In this document: positions 52,586 through 61,466 of the stretch, piece after piece
Position numbering within the stretch: the stretch's first letter is position 1
Layout of the letters: each line of letters begins with the position of its first letter
Source: Methanocorpusculum sp. UBA424
GTDB lineage: Archaea > Halobacteriota > Methanomicrobia > Methanomicrobiales > Methanocorpusculaceae
Assembly (NCBI GenBank): GCA_002498375.1
Contig: DAHC01000003.1
Location: 1 to 64,000 of the forward strand
Direction of reading: 5' to 3'
Length of the DNA: 64,000 bases
The notes under the pieces: generated by a model
Seen by the model: the letters and a program-made list of their open reading frames with translations, nothing else
What the model was told of the DNA's origin: nothing
The model's database searches: none
Translations under genes and position numbers: made by a program

Positions 52586-52690
52586 TTTATATAGAATGAC
52601 TCAACCCAGGGACGAAATCGGCAGAATATGGCGTATTTTCAAAACCACCGGGGATTTTTGCTGATCAAAACACATAAAAAAGGGAGGTGA
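52586..52690 (+). promoter_or_regulatory. Strong TATA box followed by an orphan Shine-Dalgarno sequence
   Basis: TTTATATAG (52586-52594) is a strong TATA box. GGAGGTGA at 52683-52690 is a near-perfect Shine-Dalgarno sequence. No ATG, GTG or TTG lies 5-12 nt after it; the only frame of note would need ATT at 52698. The pair may be the remains of a lost gene start or belong to a leader RNA. Confidence 0.4.
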
Positions 52691-52863
52691 AACGACCATT
52701 CTCCAATCGAAAACCCAATTTTCGAATGGAAACATCTCAAAAATCATCAGACCCCCACCCCACCGAACCGTACAACAGAGAATATGTGTATCGGATCGTA
52801 CTGGAAGCCACGGCTCTTTGAGAATGAGTCCAGATGAAAAAAAATACGGGAATTATGTGTTTT

Positions 52864-52883
52864 CCCGCAAAATCACTTGCGGG
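52864..52883 (-). terminator. Hairpin over the end of the 5TM-LYT gene
   Basis: CCCGCAA (52864-52870) and TTGCGGG (52877-52883) form a perfect 7-bp stem covering the stop codon. On the minus strand an eight-T run follows within 25 nt (complement of the A-run near 52836-52843). Confidence 0.55.
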
Positions 52884-53646
52884 TAAGTTTGCTCCAGCTT
52901 AACTTTTCGATTCCGGTTCTGCCGACGCACGCGTATTTGCGCACAAAATACGCAAAAACCGCAAGACAAAGAGGAGTGACCACACACATTACCGGGACAC
53001 AGAATACGATAGTTGACATGACCTGATCCGGGGTCATCGTTCCCATACTTAAGACGTAGATCGGGAATATGACGATCACGTGCAGAAGTTCAACGATCAA
53101 TGCAATGATAATTGCACGGACGACGGTCAGTTTTCCTTTCCAGAACCGGATCGCAATACCGGAGAGAAGACCTGCCATGATCGTGCCTATCATACAGGGA
53201 ACGGCGACGATCCCCCCCTGCAGGAACCGCAGATATCCGCTGACCAGACCGACTATCGTCCCGACGATCGGCCCTCCGAGAAGACCCGCAAGAATAGCGC
53301 CGACGTCACGGAAGTTGACCAGAACCCCGTTCACTTCAACACCGCCGTAATTACCATACAGGGAAATGGCCAGAGTCAGAACTGCCGTCCAGACAAGATC
53401 GCTGAGTCGTGCTTCTCCGGAAACCAGACGTTTAAAGGCTCCGGTGATCGTAAACAGATAGAGAATGACCGAGGCGATCATCATCCGGGCAAGCAGCAGG
53501 ATGAGAACGGCATATTGGGATGTACCTTCTCCGAGGGTATAGAGTCCTGCATCATACGCCAGAAGGAAGGCGGCAAGCGCCAGTCCAATAATAATCGATA
53601 TGAAAATTTTTGTGGTTTGGGTACGTTTTTCTTGAGTTTCAGCCAT
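52873..53646 (-). CDS. Stand-alone 5TM-LYT sensor-type membrane protein
   Basis: A 257-residue membrane protein with about seven helices. The central part (NFRDVGAILAGLLGGPIVGTIVGLVSGYLRFLQGG) is the 5TMR-LYT signature, quoted here by its ends NFRDVGAIL and SGYLRFLQGG, known from LytS-type histidine kinases where it senses extracellular or membrane signals. Here the protein ends shortly after the last helix with no kinase, GGDEF or other output domain. It may sense through a partner or act in transport. An AAGGT ribosome-binding site precedes the ATG by a few bases. Confidence 0.75.
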   Translation of the reverse strand: MAETQEKRTQTTKIFISIIIGLALAAFLLAYDAGLYTLGEGTSQYAVLILLLARMMIASVILYLFTITGAFKRLVSGEARLSDLVWTAVLTLAISLYGNYGGVEVNGVLVNFRDVGAILAGLLGGPIVGTIVGLVSGYLRFLQGGIVAVPCMIGTIMAGLLSGIAIRFWKGKLTVVRAIIIALIVELLHVIVIFPIYVLSMGTMTPDQVMSTIVFCVPVMCVVTPLCLAVFAYFVRKYACVGRTGIEKLSWSKLTRK

Positions 53647-53703
53647 CGAGAGACCTTCTAAATAGTCATTTTTGATGAGGTGTTATCTCTATAGGAAAAT
53701 AAA

Positions 53704-53880
53704 TTATTTATGTGTAATTATTTTATCCTGCCGTGAGAATACGCCGCACTCTTTGATCATCCCGGATCTACGCTTCATCAGCCGAAAATTCCGCATCCGC
53801 CCGAATATTTTTTCTGCGACCTTACTCCAGAAGAGATATCCGAGGATAAGGATACAAATGCCTGCAAGAAACGTGATCAT
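53704..53880 (-). CDS. 58-residue small membrane protein, CstA N-terminus-like (possible remnant)
   Basis: A frame of 58 codons starting at ATG 53878-53880. It reads MITFLAGICILILGYLFWSK at the N terminus, a single membrane helix, followed by VAEKIFGRMRNF and a basic tail. The opening resembles the first helix of CstA carbon-starvation permeases. It may be a real small membrane protein, or the surviving 5' end of a lost cstA. There is no clear ribosome-binding site; an in-frame stop lies just upstream. Confidence 0.45.
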   Translation of the reverse strand: MITFLAGICILILGYLFWSKVAEKIFGRMRNFRLMKRRSGMIKECGVFSRQDKIITHK

Positions 53881-53937
53881 ACTGAGTATTCAATAGTGAA
53901 TCATACGACACGGTAAAAATTGTGAAAAAAGATGAGA

Positions 53938-55353
53938 TTATTTGTGTTCCGGCGTCTGACAGCCGCATCCGCATCCGCCGGGGCAGGCAGCCTTTGCAGC
54001 CTTTTCCGCACGATTCTCTACCCAGAGTTCAGCGGCGACAGGCGCCCACTTCTCTGATGCGGAAACGGTCTTTTTCATCAGATCGTGCACGTCTTCGGGG
54101 TTGACCATATCCGTGGATTTTGCACCGGATGCATCCACCATTGCAGCGAGTTTCTCCGGGTTATCCAGCAGAGGACAGGGACGGAGATGATTCTGATTGA
54201 ACGGCTGGTTCGCGCGATACTGCATAAACAGCGGGGACTTGTATGCCTCGAGAAGCGTGTGGGTCCTGATGTTCGCATCAGAGTAATGAATGAATGCGCA
54301 TGGCTCGATGTCGCCGTTTGCATTGATGTGGAGATAGAATCTGCCGCCGGCGATACAGCCGTTCACATACTCGCCGTCGTTCCAGAAGTCCATCGCAAAG
54401 ATCGGACGGGTGGCACGGATATGTCTGACCTGGCGATACATATGCTCCCTCTGCTCGGGCGTTGCGAGAAGCTCAGGCACGGCGTCCACGCCGACCGGCA
54501 TATAGGTAAAGAACCAGGCAAACTTCGCTCCCCGGGCGATCATATCATCGATGTAGGCATCGCTGCCGATAATATCGGTGTTTGCACTCGTATAACAGCA
54601 GGAGATACCAAACGGCAGTTTCTTCTCTTTCAGGATCTCCATCGCCTTGATGACTTTGGCATACACGCCGGCTCCCCGTCTGGCGTCCGTAGCCGCCTCA
54701 TCCCCTTCGATACTGATCGCCGGAACAAAGTTCCCGACACGGAGCATCTCGTCAGCAAATGCCTCGTCGATCAGGGTCCCGTTCGTAAACGACAGGAAAA
54801 CACAGTCACTGTGTTTTTCGCACATCTTGATGATGTCTTTTTTCCGGACAAGCGGTTCGCCGCCCGAGTACAGGAAGAAGTAGGTCCCAAGAGCTTTGCC
54901 CTGCTCGATGATCGAGTCCCACTCTTCAAGGGTCAGGTTCATCCGGTTCCCGTACTCAGCCGCCCAGCAGCCGATACATTTCAGATTGCAGGCACTGGTT
55001 GGGTCCATCAGAATGGCCCAGGGGATATTGCATCCCTCTTCCTCTCTCAGTTTGATCTTCTTATCTCTGCCGAGAACAACGGCATTGACGATGAAGTTCT
55101 CGAAGATCTTTTTGCGGACGGAAGGATCGATGTCGGTGTAGAGATCGGTGATGAACTTGTACCAAACCCCGTCTTTATCGGAAAGCACGCGTTTCACGGT
55201 TGGAAGAGGACCTTCCAGCGTGTTGTTTTTATCCAGAAGCTCGACCCATTTGAGGAGTTTCGGAATGTTTTTTTCAGGATCGGAGTCCAGATACCCAAGG
55301 ACCTGTTTTATACCGAGAGCCTGAAGTTTCTCTTTCAATGTACTATGTGTCAT
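53938..55353 (-). CDS. Radical SAM/SPASM-type protein with Cys-rich tail
   Basis: A 471-residue radical SAM enzyme. After about 110 helical residues, the cluster motif is SACNLKCIGCWAAEYG (Cys122, 126, 129). YSGGEPLVRKKDI and SIEGDEAATDARRG are typical of the SPASM-related branch. Further Cys residues at about 336 (GCIAGG), 356 (IEPCAFIHYS) and 396 (LRPCPLLDN) could ligate extra Fe-S clusters. The C terminus ends CPGGCGCGC. The substrate is unknown; no small peptide gene is adjacent to suggest RiPP maturation. Confidence 0.82.
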   Translation of the reverse strand: MTHSTLKEKLQALGIKQVLGYLDSDPEKNIPKLLKWVELLDKNNTLEGPLPTVKRVLSDKDGVWYKFITDLYTDIDPSVRKKIFENFIVNAVVLGRDKKIKLREEEGCNIPWAILMDPTSACNLKCIGCWAAEYGNRMNLTLEEWDSIIEQGKALGTYFFLYSGGEPLVRKKDIIKMCEKHSDCVFLSFTNGTLIDEAFADEMLRVGNFVPAISIEGDEAATDARRGAGVYAKVIKAMEILKEKKLPFGISCCYTSANTDIIGSDAYIDDMIARGAKFAWFFTYMPVGVDAVPELLATPEQREHMYRQVRHIRATRPIFAMDFWNDGEYVNGCIAGGRFYLHINANGDIEPCAFIHYSDANIRTHTLLEAYKSPLFMQYRANQPFNQNHLRPCPLLDNPEKLAAMVDASGAKSTDMVNPEDVHDLMKKTVSASEKWAPVAAELWVENRAEKAAKAACPGGCGCGCQTPEHK

Positions 55354-55445
55354 TATTGGTCAACTCCCAAAGGGGTAGTGAATAACTATAATTATCATTC
55401 CTTCTCTTTGATATACTTGTTGTCACGGATTGGAGGTAAAAAAGG

Positions 55446-57089
55446 TTAATCATTGTGTTTTTTGCTTCTGCTCCGCATCTTATAGAAGATGACGATGATC
55501 ACGAGGACCGCAGCGATGTAGGCGATCACCGGGAGAAATTCCGAGGTGAAGGTCTGACTCATCATGACAAGCGATAAGCCGATCACGATCGCAGAAAGGA
55601 TCAAACCGATCACCAGTTTATCGACCGAACTTTCGATCGTTTTACTCAGATCGGTCACCTCTTTTGCGGAGATGTCGACTTTGAGTTTGCCTTCCGAAGC
55701 CATCTCGAGAACCGAGCCGAGCTGTTTGGGGACCCGCGCAAGGTCTTCGAATCGCATTTTGGCGTCCAGCATCTTCTTCTGCAGGTTTGCCGGATCCTTC
55801 ATCTCGTCGGCGACGATCTTTTTTAAGAACGGTTCCACCTCTTTGGTGAACTCAAGATCCGGATCGAGGGTGAAGGCGACGTTGGAAACGAGCATCAGGG
55901 CCTTTAACAGTTGCATGATGTTTGCCGGAACGCGGATGTTGTTTTTCTGGAACAGATCCTGGATGGAACCAAGCAGACCGGAAAAGTTCACCTGGGCACC
56001 CATCTCTTTGTAGTCCAAAAGGGCGAGATACAGTTCGCTTCGAAACTCGTCGATCCCGGTCGAGGGGATCTGGACTCCCAGATTTTTGATATAGCGGATG
56101 GTCATATCGGTATCCGCCGAAAGAAGAGCAAGGATCAGCGAGATGAATTTGTTCCGCATATCCTTCATCACGACCCCGCAGACGCCGAAGTCGAGGAAGA
56201 CCAGGTCGCCGGACGGGGAGATCCGGAGGTTTCCCGCATGCGGATCACCGTGATAGAACCCGTTTTGGAAGATCTGGATCATGAACGCTTTCAGACCCCG
56301 GCTCGCCAGATCTTTTGGATCCATGCCCATCGCAAGGATCGCGTCGATGTCGTCGCTTCTGCATCCGGCGACAAACTCCATGGCAAGCAGTTCTTTCCCC
56401 GAGTAGTCCCAGTAGATCTTCGGGACTTTGATCCCCGGAATGCCGGAGAGTCTCATGTTTCGGGCAAGGCGTTCGGCATTCATCCCGTCGCGGGTGAAGT
56501 CGAGCTCCTTTCTGATCTGCGTAGTGAAGTCGTCGACAAGAGAGACTGGGTTATACATACGGAGTTCAGGACGTTTGTCTTCGAGCAGCTGGGCGATGGA
56601 GCGAAGCAGAATGACATCCTGTTCGATCCTTGCGGTGATCCTTGGACGCTGGATCTTGAGTGCGAGGATCGTGCCGTCCTGCATGACGGCCCGGTAGACC
56701 TGCGATATGGAGGCGGCGGCGAGGGGTTTTGGATCGACCGAGGTGAACACGTCACGCCAGTCGGGGATGTATTCGTCCAGGGTCGGGATTACTTCATCGA
56801 ACGGAACAACACCCACCCGGTCCTGGAGTTTGCACAGTTCTTCGATCATCTCGGCAGGGAACAGTTCTGTTCTTGTGCTCATGAGCTGACCGAACTTGAC
56901 AAACGTGGGACCCAGTTCCTCAAGCGCCATCCGGATCCTGACATACACCGAGTAGCCGCTGAACTCTTCCACGGCTGCTTTTTTCGTATTGATGAATCCG
57001 GGAAACATCTCATTGATGAAGTAACCAAACCCGTATTTGACTAAAACATCAGCGATCTGACCATATCTTCGAAGACTTACACTCGCCAT
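55446..57089 (-). CDS. ABC1/UbiB-family atypical kinase-like protein
   Basis: A 547-residue protein of the AarF/UbiB/ABC1 family. ELGPTFVKFGQLMSTR is the KxGQ motif, PLAAASISQVYRA the Ala-rich nucleotide loop, LALKIQRP the lysine strand, FYHGDPHAGNL the catalytic loop and VFLDFGVCG the metal loop. Two C-terminal membrane helices (about 490-540) anchor it. In bacteria the family supports quinone synthesis; methanogens of this group lack ubiquinone, so a prenyl-lipid role is only a guess. It is divergent from the rubredoxin operon. Confidence 0.88.
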   Translation of the reverse strand: MASVSLRRYGQIADVLVKYGFGYFINEMFPGFINTKKAAVEEFSGYSVYVRIRMALEELGPTFVKFGQLMSTRTELFPAEMIEELCKLQDRVGVVPFDEVIPTLDEYIPDWRDVFTSVDPKPLAAASISQVYRAVMQDGTILALKIQRPRITARIEQDVILLRSIAQLLEDKRPELRMYNPVSLVDDFTTQIRKELDFTRDGMNAERLARNMRLSGIPGIKVPKIYWDYSGKELLAMEFVAGCRSDDIDAILAMGMDPKDLASRGLKAFMIQIFQNGFYHGDPHAGNLRISPSGDLVFLDFGVCGVVMKDMRNKFISLILALLSADTDMTIRYIKNLGVQIPSTGIDEFRSELYLALLDYKEMGAQVNFSGLLGSIQDLFQKNNIRVPANIMQLLKALMLVSNVAFTLDPDLEFTKEVEPFLKKIVADEMKDPANLQKKMLDAKMRFEDLARVPKQLGSVLEMASEGKLKVDISAKEVTDLSKTIESSVDKLVIGLILSAIVIGLSLVMMSQTFTSEFLPVIAYIAAVLVIIVIFYKMRSRSKKHND

Positions 57090-57153
57090 AGTGTAGTTGT
57101 TAATTGGCTTTTGCAGATGTTAATGTTACGTCTAAATTATCCTATAGGAAGTG

Positions 57154-57204
57154 CTTATAAACCTGAGGCTCAAATTATTGTAATGCCTTAGAAATAAGGA
57201 AGGA
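57154..57204 (+). promoter_or_regulatory. Promoter and ribosome-binding site of the rubredoxin operon
   Basis: CTTATAAA (57154-57161) is a good TATA box 54 bp before the rubredoxin ATG, implying a leader of about 30 nt. AAGGAAGGA (57196-57204) is a strong ribosome-binding site 10 nt before the start. Confidence 0.6.
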
Positions 57205-57214
57205 TTGATACAAA

Positions 57215-57370
57215 ATGGACAAATACCGTTGTATGGTCTGTGGCTATGTCTACGACCCGGAAAAAGGCGCAGGTATCATGTACCCTGCCGGAACATCTTT
57301 TGAATCACTTCCAGACACCTGGAAATGCCCTGTCTGCGGCGCTGGTAAGTCGCAGTTCAAAAAGGTGTAA
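57215..57370 (+). CDS. Rubredoxin
   Basis: A 51-residue rubredoxin: YRCMVCGYVYDPEKG and WKCPVCGAGKSQF give the two CxxC pairs that bind one iron, and the aromatic core residues are kept. In methanogens rubredoxin can feed electrons to oxygen- and superoxide-reducing enzymes. The next gene, 6 bp downstream, encodes an FprA-type flavoprotein and a desulfoferrodoxin follows, so this is an oxygen-defence operon. Confidence 0.95.
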   Translation: MDKYRCMVCGYVYDPEKGAGIMYPAGTSFESLPDTWKCPVCGAGKSQFKKV

Positions 57371-57376
57371 TCCTTT

Positions 57377-58561
57377 ATGGCAGCCCGCGAGATTGTTGAA
57401 AACATCTATGCGGTCGGAACGATCAACTGGGACCTCCGGTACTTTGATGCGATCATGCCGACGCCGAGAGGGAGCAGTTATAACGCTTACCTCGTAAAAG
57501 GCAGCGAAAAGACCGCCCTCATCGATTCCGGTGAACCCAACGAAGAAGCTGAGTTCATCACCAATCTTATGCGGGTGGACCAGCATTCCCTGGATTATAT
57601 CGTCTGTCTGCATGCAGAACAGGATCATTCCGGTATGCTTCCGCTGCTTCTCGAAGTGTATCCGATGGCAAAGGTCGTCACGAACGAGGTCTGCAAAGGA
57701 CTTCTGATGGCGATGCACCATCTGGAAGAACTTGAAGAGCGGTTCATCGTTATCGGGGACAGAGAGACGCTTTCTCTCGGCGACAAAACGCTTAAGTTCT
57801 ATCTTGCCCCATGGGTCCACTGGCCCGACACGATGTTTGCGGAGGTCGTCGAGGACAAGATTCTCTTTACCTCGGATTTCCTTGGGACGCATTACGCATC
57901 CCCGACGCTTTTCCAGGACAATGATCTTCCCGATTATCTGGAAGCAGCAAAACGTTACTATGCAGCGATCATGATGCCGTTTAGAGCATCGGTCCGCGAG
58001 TATCTGACGCTTGTTGATGAGATCGCGCCGAAAATCATCGGTCCAAGTCACGGTCCAGTTCTCAAACTTCCCGCAAAGATCATGGATCTCTACCGTGAAT
58101 GGGCATCCGACACCCCGAAAAATATTGTCGTTGTCGCCTATGTCACCATGCACGGCAGCACCGAAATGATGGTGAACTTCCTGGTCGACGATCTTGTGCA
58201 GCGCGGGATCCCCGTTCAGCAGTACAATCTCCTGGAAACGGATTCCGGCGTTCTCGGCAGTTCGATCGTCGATGCAGCAACAATTATTCTTGCAACACCG
58301 ACCGTTCTCTTCGGCCCTCACCCGGTCGCTGTAAACGCTGCGTATCTGGTCAGAGCACTTCGGCCGAAAGTGAAGTATCTGGGCGTGATTGGGTCATACG
58401 GCTGGGGAACCAATGCCGTGAACTATCTCGCCGAGATGCTGTCGCCTCTTGGAGCCGAGATGCTTGAACCGGTGTATATCAAGGGTCTTCCCGATGAACC
58501 GGTCATCGCGGATCTGCACAAACTGGCGGATTCGATCGAAGAGCGTCATAAAACGCTCTGA
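57377..58561 (+). CDS. fprA: Type A flavoprotein FprA (F420H2 oxidase)
   Basis: A 394-residue flavodiiron protein. The MBL-like diiron domain (1-250) has HAEQDHSG with the His/Glu/Asp ligands, then SDFLGTH and GPSHGPV. The flavodoxin domain (255-394) opens with VAYVTMHGSTEMM, the FMN phosphate loop. The methanogen enzyme reduces O2 to water with F420H2. It lies between rubredoxin and desulfoferrodoxin genes. Confidence 0.93.
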   Translation: MAAREIVENIYAVGTINWDLRYFDAIMPTPRGSSYNAYLVKGSEKTALIDSGEPNEEAEFITNLMRVDQHSLDYIVCLHAEQDHSGMLPLLLEVYPMAKVVTNEVCKGLLMAMHHLEELEERFIVIGDRETLSLGDKTLKFYLAPWVHWPDTMFAEVVEDKILFTSDFLGTHYASPTLFQDNDLPDYLEAAKRYYAAIMMPFRASVREYLTLVDEIAPKIIGPSHGPVLKLPAKIMDLYREWASDTPKNIVVVAYVTMHGSTEMMVNFLVDDLVQRGIPVQQYNLLETDSGVLGSSIVDAATIILATPTVLFGPHPVAVNAAYLVRALRPKVKYLGVIGSYGWGTNAVNYLAEMLSPLGAEMLEPVYIKGLPDEPVIADLHKLADSIEERHKTL

Positions 58562-58621
58562 ATCTCTTTTTTTATTCCCCGATACGTACGTTTTTATTTC
58601 TGGCTGACATAAGATTTCAGT

Positions 58622-59005
58622 ATGACAAAGGCAAAAGAAATCTACAAATGTGCCATCTGCGGGAACACTGTCAGAGTTATCGCAAAAGGCAAAGGCGAAC
58701 TCGTCTGCTGCGGTCAGTCGATGGATCTGCTTGCGGAAAACAGCACCGACGCTTCACTTGAAAAGCATGTTCCGGTCATCGAAGAGGTCGCCGGAGGCTA
58801 CAAAGTAGCTGTCGGTTCGGCTGCCCACCCGATGCTCGATGAACACTACATCACCTGGGTAGCTCTCAGAACCGATGACGGAATCGTTCACGAGAAGTTC
58901 CTTGCTCCGGGAGAAAAACCCGAGATGGTCGTAAAGACCACGGCAAAGGCAGAGAAAGCCGGGGAATACTGTAACCTGCACGGGCTCTGGGTCAAAAACG
59001 TATAA
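58622..59005 (+). CDS. dfx: Desulfoferrodoxin (superoxide reductase)
   Basis: A 127-residue two-domain desulfoferrodoxin. The N-terminal desulforedoxin part has YKCAICGN and LVCCGQ, four Cys for the Fe(Cys)4 centre I. The C-terminal superoxide reductase domain carries KHVPVIE, AAHPMLDEHYITW and YCNLHGLW, the His4-Cys ligands of centre II. It reduces superoxide to peroxide without making O2. It is the third gene of the rubredoxin operon, 61 bp after fprA, possibly with its own internal promoter. Confidence 0.95.
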   Translation: MTKAKEIYKCAICGNTVRVIAKGKGELVCCGQSMDLLAENSTDASLEKHVPVIEEVAGGYKVAVGSAAHPMLDEHYITWVALRTDDGIVHEKFLAPGEKPEMVVKTTAKAEKAGEYCNLHGLWVKNV

Positions 59006-59084
59006 CCTGTCTTTCCATTCTTTTTTTTCCTGCGGCTGAATTCAGGCAACTACTATTATTATCAAACACCTAATTGTACTACAA

Positions 59085-60566
59085 ATGGGGTGTCTCAGGG
59101 AACTTCCGGCGATCGGTCGTGATATCGGGTCAGTCCTTCTGCTCATAGGCGCCGCCACCCTTGTTCCGATCATTGTCGGGTGTTTCTATCAGGAGTGGTA
59201 TGCTCTGCCGTGGATGGCAAGTTCCACGATCGCGATGCTCGGGCTTGGCGGACTTTTGCATCTTCTGCCGAAAAATACGAAACCGCCAAGGGCCAGCCTT
59301 TCGATCTCGGCAACCGCCGTTATCTGGGCATTGGTCGGGTTTCTCGGCTGTTTTCCCTTTATTTTTGCAGGTATGCCGCTTATCGATGCAGCGTTCGAGT
59401 CGATGTCGGCCTGGACGGGAACTGGGTTTTCTATTGCCGTAAACATCGAGGAGTGGCCGAAAACGATTCTTTTGTGGCGTTCTCTTATGCAGTGGATCGG
59501 GGGTCTTGGTATCGTTGCATTCACGCTTACGGTTGCAAGCCGCTCGGGGCTTGTCACCCAGAATCTCTACCGGTCCGAAGGCAGGTCGGAGTCGTTCATG
59601 CCCAGCGTGATCGCAACGGCTTTTCAGATGTGGAAGATCTACCTCATTCTGACGCTGATCGCGATTTTGGCTATCCTTTTAACGGGTCTTACTCTCTGGG
59701 ACGCCGTTAACGTTGCGTTCTGCGCGATCGCGACCGGAGGTATGAGCATATATGCTGCAGGAATTACGCATTTCGACAATCTTGCTCTGGAAATGGTTTT
59801 GATTCCGATCATGCTCGCCGGAGCGCTTCCCTTTCGGCTGTATTATGTGGTATACATCAGCAGATCGTTTCGGGAGATCCTGCACGACCGGATCCTGCAT
59901 CTGATGGTCGGCGTGTATCTGTTTGTTTCCGCTGTTTTGATCGTCGAACTTTTCACTGCCGGAATGCCCCTCATGGACACTCTGCGGGAGAGTCTCTTTA
60001 TGGCCGGATCGGCTGTGAGTTCCACCGGATTCCAGAACACGACCTTTGCCGGATGGGGTCTCGCACCGATCCTGTTCCTTTCGATCTTCCTTATGATCGA
60101 AGGAGCCCAGGGAAGTACGTCGGGAGGTATCAAACTGAATCGTGTTCAGGTTATGCTGGAAGCCCTTGGCTGGTGGTTTAGGAAAACCCTGCAGAGTCCC
60201 CGGGCCGTGGTCCCGATGCGCCACGACGGTAAACCGATCTACGGAAAAGAGGGGGAAACGCTGATCGCAAAATCCCTGCTGATGATACTGCTGTTTGTTC
60301 TGCTCTTGCTTGGAACGCTGATCGTGTTCCTGCACGACCCGTACTTTTCGCAGAATCTCGCCGGGACGATCTATGATCTCTGCAGCTGTATCGGAAACAA
60401 CGGCAGCTCGACCGGCGTTGTCGGGCCGATGATGCCGGATTATGCAAAAGTCGTCATGTTCTTTATTATGTGGATCGCGAGACTGGAGATTATCCCGGTG
60501 CTTATTCTGATATGGGGTATTCTGCGGGGATTCGATACGCAGAAGAAATCGGATAGAAGAGATTAG
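59085..60566 (+). CDS. trkH: TrkH-type potassium transport subunit
   Basis: A 493-residue membrane protein of the TrkH/TrkG/KtrB superfamily with about ten to twelve helices and four P-loop repeats. Selectivity-filter-like segments are SMSAWTGTGFSIA, AIATGGMSIYA, GSAVSSTGFQN and IGNNGSSTGVVGP. WIGGLGIVAF and EGAQGSTSGGIKLNR are family marks. It takes up K+ with a TrkA-type NAD-binding partner, none of which is adjacent here. Confidence 0.9.
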   Translation: MGCLRELPAIGRDIGSVLLLIGAATLVPIIVGCFYQEWYALPWMASSTIAMLGLGGLLHLLPKNTKPPRASLSISATAVIWALVGFLGCFPFIFAGMPLIDAAFESMSAWTGTGFSIAVNIEEWPKTILLWRSLMQWIGGLGIVAFTLTVASRSGLVTQNLYRSEGRSESFMPSVIATAFQMWKIYLILTLIAILAILLTGLTLWDAVNVAFCAIATGGMSIYAAGITHFDNLALEMVLIPIMLAGALPFRLYYVVYISRSFREILHDRILHLMVGVYLFVSAVLIVELFTAGMPLMDTLRESLFMAGSAVSSTGFQNTTFAGWGLAPILFLSIFLMIEGAQGSTSGGIKLNRVQVMLEALGWWFRKTLQSPRAVVPMRHDGKPIYGKEGETLIAKSLLMILLFVLLLLGTLIVFLHDPYFSQNLAGTIYDLCSCIGNNGSSTGVVGPMMPDYAKVVMFFIMWIARLEIIPVLILIWGILRGFDTQKKSDRRD

Positions 60567-60652
60567 AGTGAACCTTGTGTCTCGGGCGGCTTTCCCAGAC
60601 AACATGGATTTAACTCAAATTATATGTATCCTTCAGATCAATATATACGGGA

Positions 60653-61459
60653 ATGAGACAGATCGCCCTCTATGGAAAGGGAGGTATTGGAAAATCCACT
60701 ACATCGGCAAATCTTTCGGCGGCATTTTCGGAGATGGACCTGGATGTCATGCAGATCGGCTGTGACCCGAAGCATGACAGCACACGCATGCTCATGCACG
60801 GACGCTGGATCCCGACCGTTCTTGAGCAGATGTATGAGCATAAAGAGATCAAAAGCGAGGACATCATCTATCAGGGATTTGGGAATATCCGCTGTGTCGA
60901 AGCAGGGGGACCCGAGCCGGGGATCGGATGTGCCGGGAGGGGGATCATCGCAACATTCCAGCTTCTGGAAAAGATGGATGCTCTTTATGGAGATGTTGTC
61001 GTATACGATGTTCTCGGCGACGTTGTCTGCGGAGGGTTTGCGATGCCGATGCGGGACGGCTATGCGCAGGAAGTGTATCTTGTAACAAGCGGAGAACTGA
61101 TGAGTCTTTATGCGGCGAACAATATCTGCAAAGCGATCGCGAGAATATCCGAACGAAGCACGGCAAAATGCCGGCTCGGCGGCGTGATCTGCAATGCGAA
61201 GAATATGGATAACGAAAAGGAACTCGTCGAGGAGTTTGCAAAACGGATCGGATCAAGACTTGTCTGCTATATCCCGCGGAGCAACTCCGTCAGGGCAGCT
61301 GAAGTGAACCGGATGACGGTCCTCGAACATGATCCGGCGTCAGAACAGGCGGCAGTCTACCGGGACTGTGCCAAAACCATTCTGGAAAACACTGATCTTC
61401 GGATCCCGACCCCGCTTGCATTAGAGGAACTGGAAGAGCTTGCAAGAAACTATCTCTGA
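60653..61459 (+). CDS. cfbC: NifH-like reductase, probable CfbC of coenzyme F430 synthesis
   Basis: A 268-residue Fe-protein homologue. The P-loop is GKGGIGKST (residues 9-17), switch I reads IGCDPKHDSTR, and Cys93 (GIGCAGRG) and Cys126 (DVVCGGFAMPMR) are the [4Fe-4S] ligands shared by the dimer. In methanogens such proteins are best known as CfbC, which reduces CfbD for ring reduction of Ni-sirohydrochlorin a,c-diamide in F430 synthesis. No nif genes are seen. A TATA-like ATTATATG (about 60619-60626) suggests a nearly leaderless transcript. nikR ends the cluster on the other strand. Confidence 0.8.
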   Translation: MRQIALYGKGGIGKSTTSANLSAAFSEMDLDVMQIGCDPKHDSTRMLMHGRWIPTVLEQMYEHKEIKSEDIIYQGFGNIRCVEAGGPEPGIGCAGRGIIATFQLLEKMDALYGDVVVYDVLGDVVCGGFAMPMRDGYAQEVYLVTSGELMSLYAANNICKAIARISERSTAKCRLGGVICNAKNMDNEKELVEEFAKRIGSRLVCYIPRSNSVRAAEVNRMTVLEHDPASEQAAVYRDCAKTILENTDLRIPTPLALEELEELARNYL

Positions 61460-61466
61460 GTCACGG

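Noticed and set aside
52698..52886. 62-codon frame starting with ATT after the GGAGGTGA sequence
   Set aside because: It needs a very rare start codon, has no recognisable features and its end reads through the terminator hairpin of the convergent gene.
53938..57089. Long plus-strand open frames of 454 and 377 codons (54085-55449 and 55911-57044)
   Set aside because: They are antisense shadows of the radical SAM and UbiB-like genes.
60616..60652. NikR operator upstream of cfbC (GTAT...ATAC spacing)
   Set aside because: The half sites are very short, in AT-rich promoter DNA, and the spacing does not clearly fit the known NikR site.
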